Under the pieces are notes generated by a model. That model saw nothing but the letters and a program-made list of their open reading frames with translations, was not told the origin of the DNA and did no database searches. A stretch of DNA of 64,000 nucleotides from Planococcus citri (taxonomy: Eukaryota; Arthropoda; Insecta; Hemiptera; Pseudococcidae), in NCBI RefSeq assembly GCF_950023065.1, contig NC_088677.1:64629469-64693468 (forward strand). The letters run 5' to 3'. This document shows, piece after piece, positions 52,201-64,000 of the stretch; the stretch's first letter is position 1, and each line of letters starts with the position of its first letter. Both the position numbers and the translations under genes were made by a program.

Positions 52201-53313
52201 TATGGACGTTTTGGAGCATGCTTTTATAATTTACTTACTTAGTTTAGATTCATTCGCAAATATTTTCATTTTTTTTTTTTTTAAAGCTTAAATTTTACGG
52301 CATTTTATTTTCATTTTCAATTGAGAATAAATCAAGTTGTTTCAGATTTTTCAAGCTCTTGTATTTTCGTTTATTTTTCAATTTTCAAGGCAAAAATGCT
52401 TCAACTTATTCATAAATGAAAAAATTACAAATGAACGAAATTTTTTCCTGCCAAATAAAAAAATGGCTCCTCAAAATTACGAGAGAAAAATGGTTTTATA
52501 AATTCAAAGAGAAATTTATGATTTTTTTGGTTGTAATTTCATATTTTTTCAATGAAATGCTTAAATTTTCAAAATTTCATTAAAATAACACCGTCAGGGC
52601 CTAAAAAAATCGATATTGTGAATTTGAAGTGAACTATAAAAAGTTTGAAACGTTGATATGTGAGAAGGCAGAGAGGGGGGGATTGCTCTGGATGCATTTC
52701 GATTCTAATCCAACCATTTACTTATATGAACGATTAAAAGTAGTCATTGATTGCTTTGCCAAAATTTGTTACGTTTGAAAGCTTCAAATTTCCAAAAAAA
52801 AACCGCGAAGATGTGAATTAAAAATGAGATAAAAAAATATCGTAAATACTCTTCCAGGAGATGTGCCTTTGATTGAAGGAACGAAAATTTCCTTTCATTT
52901 GTATCTACTAAAACAGCTGTTGAAAATTTCTGAAGGGGGGAGGTGCAGGAGGGACAGCGATAATAAATTTCTACCAAAATTTTTCTCATCAAGGGACAAT
53001 AAGTTATATCTGAAACCTCAAAAAACCAAAATCATAAAAAATGAAAATTTTAGATAAGAGCATAAAATAACATCTTTCCCAAATTGGATATATTTTCGTT
53101 AAAAAAACGTGGTCATTTATTTCACAAAGAGCGTCGAGCAAAAAACCGTTCTAAAACTCATCCCCCTTCCCCTTCGACCCTTCGCTTCACAACCACTGGG
53201 ATTTAAAACTGTACTACGTCATTATTAAAGGATAAAAGCTCGCTAATAGCTTATATGTACAATGCACATTGTACCTACTACGATAATACACGTTAAGATA
53301 TAAATTATCATAC
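49222..53313 (-). other. FAM13 intron, 4.1 kb
   Basis: AT-rich sequence without exon or gene that I can support. It has a GGGAGGGAGGGAGG tract near 50,582, a T26 run near 51,894 and another G-run near 52,675. Frames at 51,321-51,512 and 52,744-52,992 (-) show nothing recognisable. Confidence 0.5.
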
Positions 53314-53400
53314 CTGAAAAGTCGACTCGGTAGGTGACCGGTTAGATTCATTCGCAAAGCCATCCACGTTGCAGCTAATCTCATCGTAAAAATTATTTGG
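53314..53400 (-). CDS. FAM13: FAM13-family gene, most 5' exon recognised
   Basis: 87 bp, 29 codons (PNNFYDEISCNVDGFANESN and on to STFQ). It lies between a TTTTTTTAG acceptor (53,401 side) and a CAG/GTATGA donor, in phase 0 with the next exon (DSDTHSISS). No further upstream exon could be found in 53.4-64 kb, so the N-terminus and promoter lie in unrecognised sequence or outside the window. The eight exons give 422 residues plus stop. Confidence 0.65.
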
Positions 53401-54320
53401 CTAAAAAAAGAAGAAAAAAGTTTCCATTAATATCACCATATTTGAAACTTACATCTCGAAGTTGAATCGAGGATTTCTACAAGTAGGTATATAATTTCAT
53501 TTTCATTCAAAAAGACGACAATACTGAAATATCTCACCTTTCAAAAATAAAATTACAACGAAATACGAGTAAGTAGGTGTACGATAGGTTTGGCTGCAAT
53601 AAAAAAAATTGGCGAGAAATTCGTAGCAACGCCGACGAAGATGCCTTAGGTGGTACCTAGATAGGCATTTATAAAACGGCGTAGAAAATAATTTTGCAGA
53701 CTCGACGTAATAAATTTTAGCGGCGAGAATTTATAATAATTCTTGATTAGACAAACACGCCGCGCTGCCGCGTGCCGCGGATGGGTAAGGTAAAAGTCTA
53801 AGTAGTTGCACGAAAATATAAGAATTTCAATACAAAACACAGTACATGTATAGAATAACTAAATAAAACTAGATTACATAACAGTTGAGTTTACTATATA
53901 CGTTCTTCTTTTAAAACGTAGATATAACTCAAAAAGTTTCAACGTATTCCACGCTTTAGTCCAAGTTGCAAGTTTTCACACTGTAGACTTATTATTAAGA
54001 GCACGCTCACCCTGTTTTTTTTCCCACCTCATATTCTACCTGCACGTTTTAGGAACCCACGTTCCCCGGGGAGCTTAAAAAACGTGCATTCGTACTCGAA
54101 AGCTGTGAAAAATCGATTAATACCAAAAATTTTTAAGCCTTTGCCCAAAATTAAAAGCTAAAGCTTGCGTATACAAACGATGAAAATATATCAATAGGAA
54201 TCCGCCTTTTGCGGTAGTTTTCTTTTCTTTTTTTAGCACTATAAAGGCATATTTTAATAGTGGAAGTTTGCTAAATTTTCAATACCAACGGTATTAAAGC
54301 CTACACGTGGATTAATTTTA
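53401..54320. other. AT-rich region, presumably intron of the FAM13 gene
   Basis: No gene or transposon end seen. A local GC-rich word cluster (GCCGCGCTGCCGCGTGCCGCGG, about 53,758-53,780) stands out in otherwise AT-rich DNA. Confidence 0.35.
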
Positions 54321-54322
54321 TA

Positions 54323-56974
54323 CAGGGTGTCATATTCGGAGTAATCTCCTTTGAAAACGGTGACATAGGTAGGTATTCATTTTTAGCTCATGTGAGAATT
54401 TTTACCTAGTCTTGAAATGGAAAAGGGCAGGATATGTTCATACATATTTGGACTCAATTCAAAGTAAAAGGCGCTAGAGCACATTAAAACCTTCAGTCAA
54501 TCATATCTCTTTCAGTTTTCAAGATGAGCTAACACTGAAGTGAGACTTTGTTGTGCTCATTCTCAAGTTGCACAAAAAATGTTGGAAGGATTTTGACCAA
54601 ATTCATTGAGCCAGCCCCTCCATTTCGAGTTGAAAGTCACTCAAATAAAATTTTAGCTCAAGAGAGGTCCCTGAAGAAGAGATCTGAATCCTTAAGGAGG
54701 GGGGAGGGGGCTCGAAAAACTTACTTTGAGTAAATTTGGGTACTAAAATTTTTTTCTTCTCAAATATTTCGCATCATTTTGACCATAAAATCAGAAGATA
54801 TGATTTCTGAAATAGGAGAAGTATTCTAGCATTACAGTGGTGCCAATTTTTCGACCATTACTGCCAAGGTCAATTTCAAAAAATCGAAAAAAATTTGTCA
54901 AGTTTTTGGCCATTGTCATTAGTCATCATTTTTTTTGAAATTGACAATAATGACAGGAAATTGGCAACACTGCATTCCAAAAAATTTGAGAAAAAAAATT
55001 TTCAAAATAAAAATTTACCCAGAAATTAGCGATTTGAAGGAAGCGTAAAAATGGTTTTGGATTTTGAGGGCATTATCTTAGGTTGAAGCAGAATCTCAAA
55101 CACCAACTCCTGGAATCTGGACCATTTTTCTTTCAACAGGTTAGGTAGAGGCTAGAGCGGAAAAATCACAACTTTTTCGAAAATGTCCGATCCATATTTC
55201 TTCTCCAGAGGCAAATATTTTGCATTAATCAAGCCAAAACATGAGAGGATATTATTTCTGAAACTGGGGAATTATTTTGGAACGCAGTTGAGCCAATTTT
55301 TTGGTCATTATTGCCAATTTCAAAAAACCGAAAGAAAAAATGATATTATGTTTTCGGCTATTTTTTCAATTTTTTTGAAAGTTGGTACCACTGTGTTCCA
55401 AAATATTTCCCTGGTATTAGAAATTGCATCTTCTCATGTTTTGGATTGATTAAAGCGAAATAATTGGAAAGAAAAAATTTTCAAAATAGAAATTTACTCA
55501 AAAATAAGCAATTTGCAAAGGAGTCCCAATAAGGCTATTTTTTTGAGCTCCAGGAGTTTCCAAAGTAGAGAATAAAAAATAAATTTTAGGAACCACTGTA
55601 ACTTTCATAATTGAGCTTTTTCGGATGAAATTCTGAGTCTTTAGGTACTCTTTGAAAAAACTTTGAAATCACATTTTCACGATTTCAACGAAGTAAAATC
55701 TCAGAATTTGATCCAAAAAAAGCTCAATTATGAAAATTACAGGAAAAATCAAACGAAAAATTATCGAACACTTCATGAATTCTTCAATTTATTTGAAAAA
55801 ACGTGCAGAAACACCTTTTTAGGGGTGCCTAAAGTGGGGGGGGCTCTAAAAAGAGGGTTCAAAATTACGAATATTTGAAAATATATCTCAAAACGTTACG
55901 TTTGCAGCAAATCGCAGATTTCTAGTATTCTCAGGGTTCCCAAAATATCGAAAATTACGAAAAATTGAAAAAATTGGATTTTTGAGCACCAGCGCAAAAT
56001 TTTATTGAGCTAAAAATTTGGTAGGATGGAGGTCTTTCAGATACTAATAAAATGTAAAAAGCGTTTTAAGCGTGATGGTTCCAAAATTTTCTAAAAATTC
56101 AACCCCCCTCCCCATTTCTGCTCCGAGGGTCGAAAATAGAAAAATCACCTCGCATAACATTTATCGGGTTCAAACAGATATTTTACGCTGAAAAATTTTT
56201 TAAAAATAATACTCAGTGGTTCCTAAAAAAAATTTTATTTACAACTTTGGGAACCCCTGGAGTCCAAAAAATGGGCATTATGGGTTAACTAACCACGGAT
56301 TCGTATTTGGGATATTTATTATAATATTTTAAGACTGGTCGAGTCGATAATTTTCCATGTCTGGGCCCAAAAAATGGCCTTATCGGGACTCAAAACAGAC
56401 CCCCAAAAATAGGCCAAAAGTGTTCCTGGATTTTGATCACAATTATTAGGTCGACGCAAAATCTCAAATAACGTCTTTTCGAACTAAACGATTTTTCCCA
56501 AAACAGGATTTTCGAAAAAAATCACGATTTTTTTGAAAATTTCTCCTGTTTGAGGCCGCATATCTTCCCTTAAGGGACACCTCCGGAGCTAAAAATTTTT
56601 CTGAGTGACTTTCAAACCAAAATAAAGATCTTCACTGAATTTGGTCGAAACCCTCAATATTTTTTTTTCAAGATCAACCCAAATGAGGCAATCACATTCA
56701 ATCTATCTGCAATACCTACTCGAGAATTTATATGCAGCCTTGAAGAATAGAAACACCTCCAAATACCTCACAGCATTTTCCCTTAAATTTCCAAAATCGA
56801 CAAACTAATCTACATTTTCGAAGTGAGGGCTGCTTCATTTCTAATAAAAAATTTTTAAACCTCGAATAGAACACTTTTCACTTTACAACACCAGGCAAAC
56901 ATGTACACACAAACTCGAGATGAGCTACCTATCTCACATTCGAAAGCAAGATTCCTACCAGCCAGGACACCCTG
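54323..56974. mobile_element. Putative 2.65-kb mariner-ended fold-back element
   Basis: It starts CAGGGTGTC and ends GACACCCTG with TA on both sides (54,321-54,322 and 56,975-56,976). Subterminal inverted repeats of about 150 bp lie at 54,560-54,690 and 56,570-56,680 (both hold TGACCAAATTCA and GAAAGTCACTCA in opposite orientation). Between them are two imperfect direct copies of a ~440-bp block and several G-runs. No transposase. The terminal match is short, so two unrelated ends remain possible. Confidence 0.5.
54740..55560. repeat. Imperfect tandem duplication, ~440 bp unit
   Basis: 54,745-55,040 and 55,190-55,520 share the order TTCTTCTC, GATATTATTTCTGAAA-like block, GCCAATTTTTYGGYCATTA, TTTCAAAAAAYCGAAA, TTTGAAA-TTGG, CCAAAA, and AAAAATTTTCAAAATARAAATTTAC. 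The 88-codon frame at 55,183-55,449 is a by-product. Confidence 0.6.
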
Positions 56975-56976
56975 TA

Positions 56977-59580
56977 TACTGCTAAAATATGGGTAAAAAG
57001 TTGACGCGCACGTTTTCAAATGAAACTTAGCCTGTTGCGAGAGGATAAAACGACCCAGCGGTTTAATTTTTTTAAAACCTTTTCCATAGGTAGGTATACA
57101 ATTCGCAACTTAGCACATGTTACCTTTTAGCATCCCCAACTGCATAAATTCGTACACTACACGCGCTTTGTAATCAGCATGTGCACGCCATACAGTAACT
57201 GTTGTATCCACCGCATAAAGAGGCATTAGCTGCCACCAGGGCCAAAAATGACACCTCAGAATACTTTGAAACTTTTACAAACTTAGACTAAAAGTTATTA
57301 CATAATAAAACGCAACCGTTCGAATGCCATTTGCAATTTTCCTTAATTGCAAATTCCAGCGTACTCCTTTTGAAGTCCCCCTCCAAGGCGATCCTCCTTC
57401 TCGACGTCGAAATGAAATTAAAATTTACAAATTTCCATCATCGTCGTGAGAAAAAAATATCCGCTCAAAAGATGAAAGCAAAAATTTCATCGAGAATTTA
57501 GGCTCAGGTTCACGCACAGTCGTACCTACTCGTAGTCGACGTAGCGTAACTTTTTCCTTATTTTTTATTTTTTTTTGCTGCGAAATAAGTAGGTAAGGTA
57601 CTCGTATCTGCTGCGTAATAAAATTTAATTTTTGTACCCTTCGAGGTATCTACAATATGTTTAATTTTAATCGATTTCCGCATCTTTATATTTTTTAATA
57701 ATAAACGAGTTTGTAATACTTGTAAGTAGGCCTACGGTACAATAAATGAATGTCTTCTTTGTAAATGGTGAATCGCTGCGGTATATTCGGGGGAACATGG
57801 CTTTTTACTTTAGATCTTTCGAATTCGAGTTGCTAAGTTTCGCATCGTCGAATTTTTCTCAACCACAAAAGCGAAAAGGCAATGGAAAGTCTTTTGTATT
57901 ACCTTTTCTTTTGTTGGGAACGGGTTTTTTATGTATTTAGTTGACATAACGCTTTGAAAATACTCGCTCACGAGTCAAAAATAATTTATTTTTTATACGT
58001 TCCCAAAAAAAGTCGTAGGCATTATAACGTATCTCGTACTTTTCTTGGGCACATCAATCGTTTGTTTGAAAAATAAATAAAGAAATCAAACACCAGAAAC
58101 AACTGTCAACTTGGAGAAATTTCCTTGAATTTAATTAACGACGGAAATTTTTTTTCACGTTTTGTGAAAAATGTTGGCAAATTTTGAAAGGAATTTTATT
58201 CCAACAGAAGTCGTCGCATTTTCGATATTTCAAGAATTCAGGTGTTCTTAATCAGAAAATAATATAAAACGGATCTCAATTTTTTGACGCCTGTTGGAAA
58301 AAATTCTCGAAATTTCATTTTTTTTTTATTATTATTATATATGAAATAAATTATACAACATGGACAACGTTTTATCTAATCTTTGAGCTCAAGGGGCAAG
58401 CTTATCGACTACTTCTTCAATTTCACAGAAAAACTCGATAATTTTTACTTTTAACTGTCCTTATGATCATTCTGCATTAAAAAAAAGGATTTTTCTCAAA
58501 GTTATAATATGCTTCCCAATTATCTCAAAATAGTTTCAAAATTTGAACAAAGTAGATATTCTATAGAATTCTCAAATATTGTGAAGAGAATAAGTTTTTG
58601 AGTTCCGAAACGAAAATAAAAAAAATTGTCTGAAAATGATTTAATTTGAAATTTAAGAGAAGTCTCAAGAGGATGATGACATTGATGACTGATGAGACAC
58701 AAATCAAATGAAGTGCAAATGTTAATCTATTAATGATGTTTTACTCTGAAAATGAAAAAGGGTCTAAAAAAAGGCGAAGTCCAAAGCTGAACTGGGCAGA
58801 CCTAGATCGAAAGAGCATGCAAAAAATGTATCAACAGCCAAACTTGCAAGTGCTTGAGTGCATTTCAAAATTTGGTGAATTTTTGAAAATCTCTGGGCCA
58901 AAAATTATTATAAAAATCAAAATTTCAACAAGAACCCCTGAAATTTGAGATATCCTACACCCATTTTAGAACCACCAAATCGATTAAAAACAGTTTCGAA
59001 TCGTTTTGAGCAATTCTGAAGCCTCCAGCAGATTTTTGAAATTTGAAATTTTTACAAAATTTTCAAAATGAAATTTGAACGCCGAAACTAACTTTGCACC
59101 TTATAATTTCAAGTTGCTGAGTTGACTGGAGGTGGTTTCAAGTCTTTCTGGAGCCGCTGGCGACTTTTTGGAAATTCCAGTTTTCCAAAAATTTCCATAA
59201 AATTTATCCATATCAACTGCAGCACGTATGCTCTCGATTGGTGCTTGCTGGTGACTCACAAATGCCAACAAAATGATGAGGGAAAAATCAAAATTTCCAA
59301 GAAGTTTGTTTTTGCTATCAGAATAAATATTTTTGGGAAAAATGAGAATCCCAAATATGTTCTTTCATACTGCTTCTGCTACACTTATTCTCCAAAAAAA
59401 AAAAAAAAACATTCAAAAAGAGGACAGGCAGAACTTCAAGTTCTCAAAATTTTGTGTTTGCTATCAAAATATACCTAATTATGTTTTTGGACTCCTCAAA
59501 TACATTTTCCAATAAGTAGTGTTTGCACAAAAATAAAAATAAAACAAAACTCAAATTTTAAAAATGTTTAGGTATACTGT
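56977..59580. other. AT-rich region, no gene seen
   Basis: Frames at 57,746-57,940 and 58,733-58,948 (+) and 58,520-58,702 (-) are short and featureless. No splice-bounded exon for the FAM13 gene found. Confidence 0.35.
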
Positions 59581-59589
59581 TTGGTATCA

Positions 59590-61155
59590 ATGACAAACCA
59601 TAAGGAGATCAAGTAAGGTATGAGCCACTTTCTTGGGAGGAGCTAGATAGAGCCTTGAATAGCCCCAGAAATGAAAAGCCCCAGGCAGTGATAAGTTACC
59701 AACAGACTTATTCAAGAACGCCACAATAACCATTGAGAAAAGACTGCCAGCTTTCTACAATAAAATACTATCAGGTGCTACCATACCTGAAGACTTCCAT
59801 GCAGCAATCGTAATACACATTTTCAAAAAAGGAGACCAAAACAACACACAAAACTACAGTGGAATAAGCCTACTAAATACTGCTTACAAAATACTTGCAA
59901 AGATGCTAGAGTAAGAAGAATCAAGAGCCATGAGGAGCCAATAATATTGGAATGCCAAAATGGATTTTGGAAGGGAAGATCATGCATAGATGGGGTATAC
60001 ACAACAAAGCTGCTGATGGAGAAGAGACAAGAATATAACCTAGAAACCCACATGTGCTTTATTGATCTGGAGAAGGCGTATGGTCGAGAATGAATGAAGA
60101 AGTTGTTTGAAATCCTGAGGAGAATAGAAGTGAACGAACAAATAGTACGCTTAATTGAAGACATATACACGGATAATGTAATTAAAGTAAGATCTGGAAA
60201 CATGTCGGAAGCAAAGAAGATAGGAAGAGGAGTAAGATAGGGATGCCCAATGTGGTGTAGCCTGTTCGACATCTACTTCAATGACATGATTAAAGAATGG
60301 CTGAAAGCTCAACATCTACTTTGATGACATGATTAATAAAGAATGGCTGAAAGCCAAGCCAAAAGGGCTAGACATCAATGACACCCATGTCAATACCCTG
60401 CTATTTGCTGATGATCAGGCCGTCTTTGCTGACAACAAAGATGACTTGCAGAGAGCGATGTACAACCTTCAGAAAGTAGCAGATAAATAAAGAATGAGAA
60501 TCTTGTCGTTAAAAACAAAGGTGATGTCTTTCGAGGGGAAAGAGCCAATACGCAGTAAAATTGTTGTATATGGACTGCCAGTAGATCAAGTCAGAAGCTT
60601 TAAATTTCTTGGATGCGAGCTATCTTATGAAGGAGAGGTCGATACACAACTTAAGATCAACAAATTCCTGAGAGTAGAGTACGCGGAGTGATAAACTGAG
60701 CAATCCCTCTAAGAAAAATCAGAGTTGATGCTGAAACTCTGATAAGAATCTACAATACGCTGGCAAGACCAATGCTGCTGTATGGAAGTGAAACATGGAT
60801 AATGAGAAAGGATATAAGAAGCAGAGTAACCTCAGTGGAAATGAGATTCATGTGAGCCACAGCATGGGGCAAGATATATACGAGACACCATAGGAAAAGG
60901 AATGAAGACATCCTGAAGGAGCTAGAAGCAGAGCCAATCATTGGATGGGTGAAAGATTACAGAAAGAAATGGCGCGAAGACACTTTGATAGAATGCCTGA
61001 CAAATGGTCCCCTCAAAAAATCAAAGAATACACTTCAACTGACAGGAGGAGCAGAGGAAGACCGAAGAAAAAACTTGATGACACATCAGCGAGCAATTCT
61101 TCTACAGTTTCCCAGATGGGCTGAATAGCTCACTGGGTCAAAGTTCATGATGATG
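59590..61155 (+). pseudogene. Decayed non-LTR retrotransposon, RT to 3' end
   Basis: RT fragments read in order across stops and shifts. IFKKGDQNNTQNYSGISLLN is the KKGD...NYRGISLL block, FIDLEKAYGRE the F.D..KAFD block and LLFADDQAVFAD the catalytic FADD block. SFKFLGCELSYEG, ARPMLLYGSETW and a C-terminal RSRGRPKKKLDD follow. The family resembles LINEs of the RTE/CR1-like group; the exact clade is not settled. At least four in-frame stops (for example near 60,238 and 60,488) and a 43-bp local duplication make it dead. Confidence 0.78.
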
Positions 61156-64000
61156 ACATATATTTCTGAGAATTCCACAGCTATTTTCTGTATGCTTCAA
61201 AAACGAAAAAAGGTCCAAAAATGGAAGGAGAATAAAAGCTCGAAATTCTCAAAGCTTTTGCGTTTTTTTGGTATCAAGATACATGTTTTAGTGCACCCTA
61301 GGTTCCCTAAGTATATTTCCTAGGTCGAAATGTATAATTTTGGGTGCCATTAGTAAATTTATAATATTATTGGACTCTAAGAATGCAGATAAGACCAAAG
61401 GAAAAGGAGGAAAACATAAAATTTTCATACGATTGTGTGTTAAGAGGGTGACAAGAGGAATTGCCAGATAATGCAGGGGTTCTCAGAGGATGATGAGATG
61501 AGAAACATGACATTCTTTCAAAATATTTGTGTTTTCCATATCAAAACATACAAATACTATACATGACTTTGTTAACCCCAAAAAAACACACACATTCTAA
61601 AACCCATTCAACGCCTTCAAATTCTAAAATTCCTTCAAAAAACAACCACCATTTTCTTTCAACTTTTTTCACGCTGTTTACCTTTTCACACACAAACATC
61701 TAAACATCTAAATAATAAAAACAGAACGAAGCAAAAAGGAACCCTTATTACCTACACATCCTACATACAAAAAATCCATCTAAAAATAACCTAATAAAAA
61801 AATTACCAACAAAGAGAAAGTTTTCCTCACGCTGTACTCGAGATAATATCACAACAAAACAAAAACCCACCAGTATGGTTTTCCAGCACACAAAAACGAC
61901 CACCGACTCGCCAAGTTGATCAGACTATATTGAATTCCCGAACAAAATTTTTGCCACAAAGCGTGAGATAGAGAGCTAAAAAACCACTGTGAAATTTCAT
62001 ACTCGATACAAATACAAAATAATACCGACACAAACGAAATCAGTAGGCGTCAGTCGCCAAATCGGGTATCGGGTTCAAAATACTCTTCCAAATGAGAAAA
62101 ATTTGTTCAGTCGATGAAATTTTATTAATTTCGGGCTTCCCACATTATATCGGATCGAATATAAGAACGTCGCGGTATAGAATAAGGTACCCAATACGTA
62201 ATCGAGAAACTAATTTAATATAAATAATAATCGATTAGAAAAGTTTATGCCTCGTTTTTCGAGTAGGGAAGTTGAACTAACAAAATTAAGCTCGCAAACT
62301 AACAAACATCAACTCGTGTATTAAAATTTTATACCTACGAAATTTTCTATATACAGAGGGACAAAAGAGCGAGAAAGAAAGATGAGAGAAGAAACAGATG
62401 GCAAAAAAGCGTGTTGATACTTTTTTTTCGCTTTTTCTTTTTTTTTTATGCCAACGTAAACTTGGGAAAACGATACGCTTTGAAGTCATCCAAGTTAACT
62501 TGTTTGAAAACTTTTCACAGCAGTTAATTTAAAAGAGCGGTAAAAAGTTTGAAAATTTGATATTCTGCCATTGAAAATGAACGCATGCAAGGTGACCTCG
62601 GTGTTGAAAAAATTTTCCGCGACAGTTGAACGGTTGCTTGACACTTGAAAATATGCAACAGAATATTAGGTATGTGTTTTGTACCGAAAAAAAAAAAAAA
62701 TAGAAACACACATGACATAATGTTTGTTTACCCATCGCATCGCGACAGCGTGTACGTGTGTTTTTTCGTGTTTTTTTTTTAGGTATATTTACTTGTGTGC
62801 TAACTCACAATATTATATTGCGAGGATATTTGTGTGTTTGGTATGTGTGGTCTGAAGATCTGGGGTGCACTTTTTGTATCTACGAGTCGAGTACATAAAT
62901 TTACGAGGCTGCTATGCTCACAATGAGGAAGTTTACACGCTCGCCAAAGCCTGAAATTTTTACTCGATGTTCGTGCGACTGTCACGTATGTCTACAGTAG
63001 TCGGTGTCCCCTTGCGAGCTTCCTAGTACCTAGTCAATTATCGGTTCAACGTTTTATTATTGCTCTTTGATAGGTGTTTTTTTGTGGTTTGGTTCTTATA
63101 TGTAAGGTATAAATCTATATGGGAGATCGTGTCAAGCACGATGATCCGTGGTGTTTTTTTTTCTTAAATTCAATAATAGGTAACTACAATCTACATAGAT
63201 AATGCGATGAGTTAGCTATAGCGATAGATGGCAGAATAAAGCTGTAAGGGTATAGCAAAGCGTATGGCGATAAAATAGTCCTACGTAAAATCGACCCACT
63301 TGTTAGAAAGCCTGCAAATCACATTAGTCAATCTGTAGTGTGAATAGTTTTCTTCGTTTTGTTCCCATCTGCTTACTTAAATATTAATCACTCTCCTCCT
63401 GTTACTCCAGCTTTTACTACTCAGATAAACGTGATTCATTCAAATCGTGATAAGAGTAATTAAAACTGACTCAATTATGCCAGCATTCTTCAGAGTACCC
63501 CATCAAATATCCCTCGAGAATTTTAATGAAAAGAAGTAGATACAAAGGTAGCTCATAGGTCACAGATTATGCCACCAAAACTTTCCGCTGTCAGTTTTGA
63601 AATTGAAATATTTGGAAAACATTCCTAATTCCAAGAAATTTGAAAAAAAACTGGATAATTACGGCTACATGACGAATGAAAAAATTCGTGCTCGCATCTT
63701 CACGAGTCATTTCTTGTCAAATCAACCAGTTTTTGGGCCCAGGTACTTACTCCAATTTTGCTCAATATTGTTTTGCAGGTTCCTTATTATTGGGATAGAA
63801 AAAAAATCGTCATCATGGGATTCTCAAAGTCCCCTTTTTCGGTGTAAGTTGGGCAAGTTTTTTCAACAATTGAAAATTTCTCGTCATAATGACCAACTTT
63901 GAACTCTCAATTCTTCGAGACAGCTGAAATTTAAAGAGAATCTGTTTGTGGAGTTTTAAAGATAACTGAGTGCAGTTTCAAAAATTTTTGACCAAATTTC
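61156..64000. other. AT-rich region, no gene seen
   Basis: No frame longer than about 100 codons and none with recognisable features. The frame at 63,597-63,902 (+) is AT-driven. The FAM13 promoter may lie here or beyond the window, but I see no clear first exon. Confidence 0.35.

Noticed and set aside
53401..64000. Upstream FAM13 exons
   Set aside because: Candidate minus-strand frames lack paired splice sites or similarity; none can be supported.
1..64000. tRNA or rRNA genes, CRISPR arrays, bacterial operons
   Set aside because: No cloverleaf-type A/B-box pairs, rRNA words or regularly spaced short repeats with unique spacers were noticed; the tandem arrays have no unique spacers.

Overview
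The window is nuclear DNA of an insect, most likely a sap-feeding hemipteran of the mealybug type. The evidence is AT-rich sequence, many short TAGGTAGGTA/TACCTACC runs, a multi-exon gene with normal GT-AG introns, several classes of eukaryotic transposon, and one intronless bacterial-type AAA-ATPase gene with an added signal peptide. From memory, genes of that last kind are reported as horizontally acquired in mealybugs; the species assignment is an inference.

Layout. 1-3.7 kb: AT-rich repeats, including a 60-bp minisatellite. 3.77-5.76 kb (-): the AAA-ATPase-like gene. 5.8-12.4 kb: transposon debris, namely a TA-flanked mariner-type MITE, a Jockey-like LINE split by a hAT-type MITE, and a degenerate AAAAGC/TTTTTGG array. 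12,421-29,464 (-): a complete, very young giant LTR retrotransposon of 17,044 bp. 29.5-32.7 kb: the other flank of the array that the LTR element entered, itself interrupted by fold-back elements carrying a pogo-type and a second hAT-type MITE. 33,977 to at least 53,400 (-): the 3' part of a FAM13-family gene, eight exons, whose 13.5-kb last intron holds a 5,486-bp non-autonomous LTR element on the + strand. 54.3-57.0 kb: a 2.65-kb element with CAGGGTGTC ends and internal inverted and direct repeats. 59.6-61.2 kb (+): a decayed LINE. The rest is AT-rich sequence in which I see no gene.

The most interesting object is the 17-kb element. It reads 5'LTR, Lys-type primer binding site, gag, a +1-frame gag extension, a 2184-residue pol, then about 5.5 kb of accessory ORFs, polypurine tract, 3'LTR. 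Pol starts with a degenerate SGNH-hydrolase-like module, followed by protease, reverse transcriptase, an RNase H that has lost its catalytic residues, integrase with zinc finger and D,D35E core, a second RNase H with an intact D-E-D-D set placed between the integrase core and the GPY/F module, and a long basic/acidic tail. The accessory region encodes a charged small protein, two small unknown proteins, a RING-H2/coiled-coil protein and a second SGNH-like protein; the last two share one frame interrupted by a single TGA.

The 5.5-kb element in the FAM13 intron belongs to the same superfamily (homologous Gag, same primer site, same polypurine tract and LTR motif). It is a deletion derivative in which the start of pol is joined to the C-terminal half of the accessory SGNH-like ORF. 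The two elements together suggest an undescribed lineage of giant Ty3/gypsy-like elements with SGNH-like modules and a replacement RNase H.
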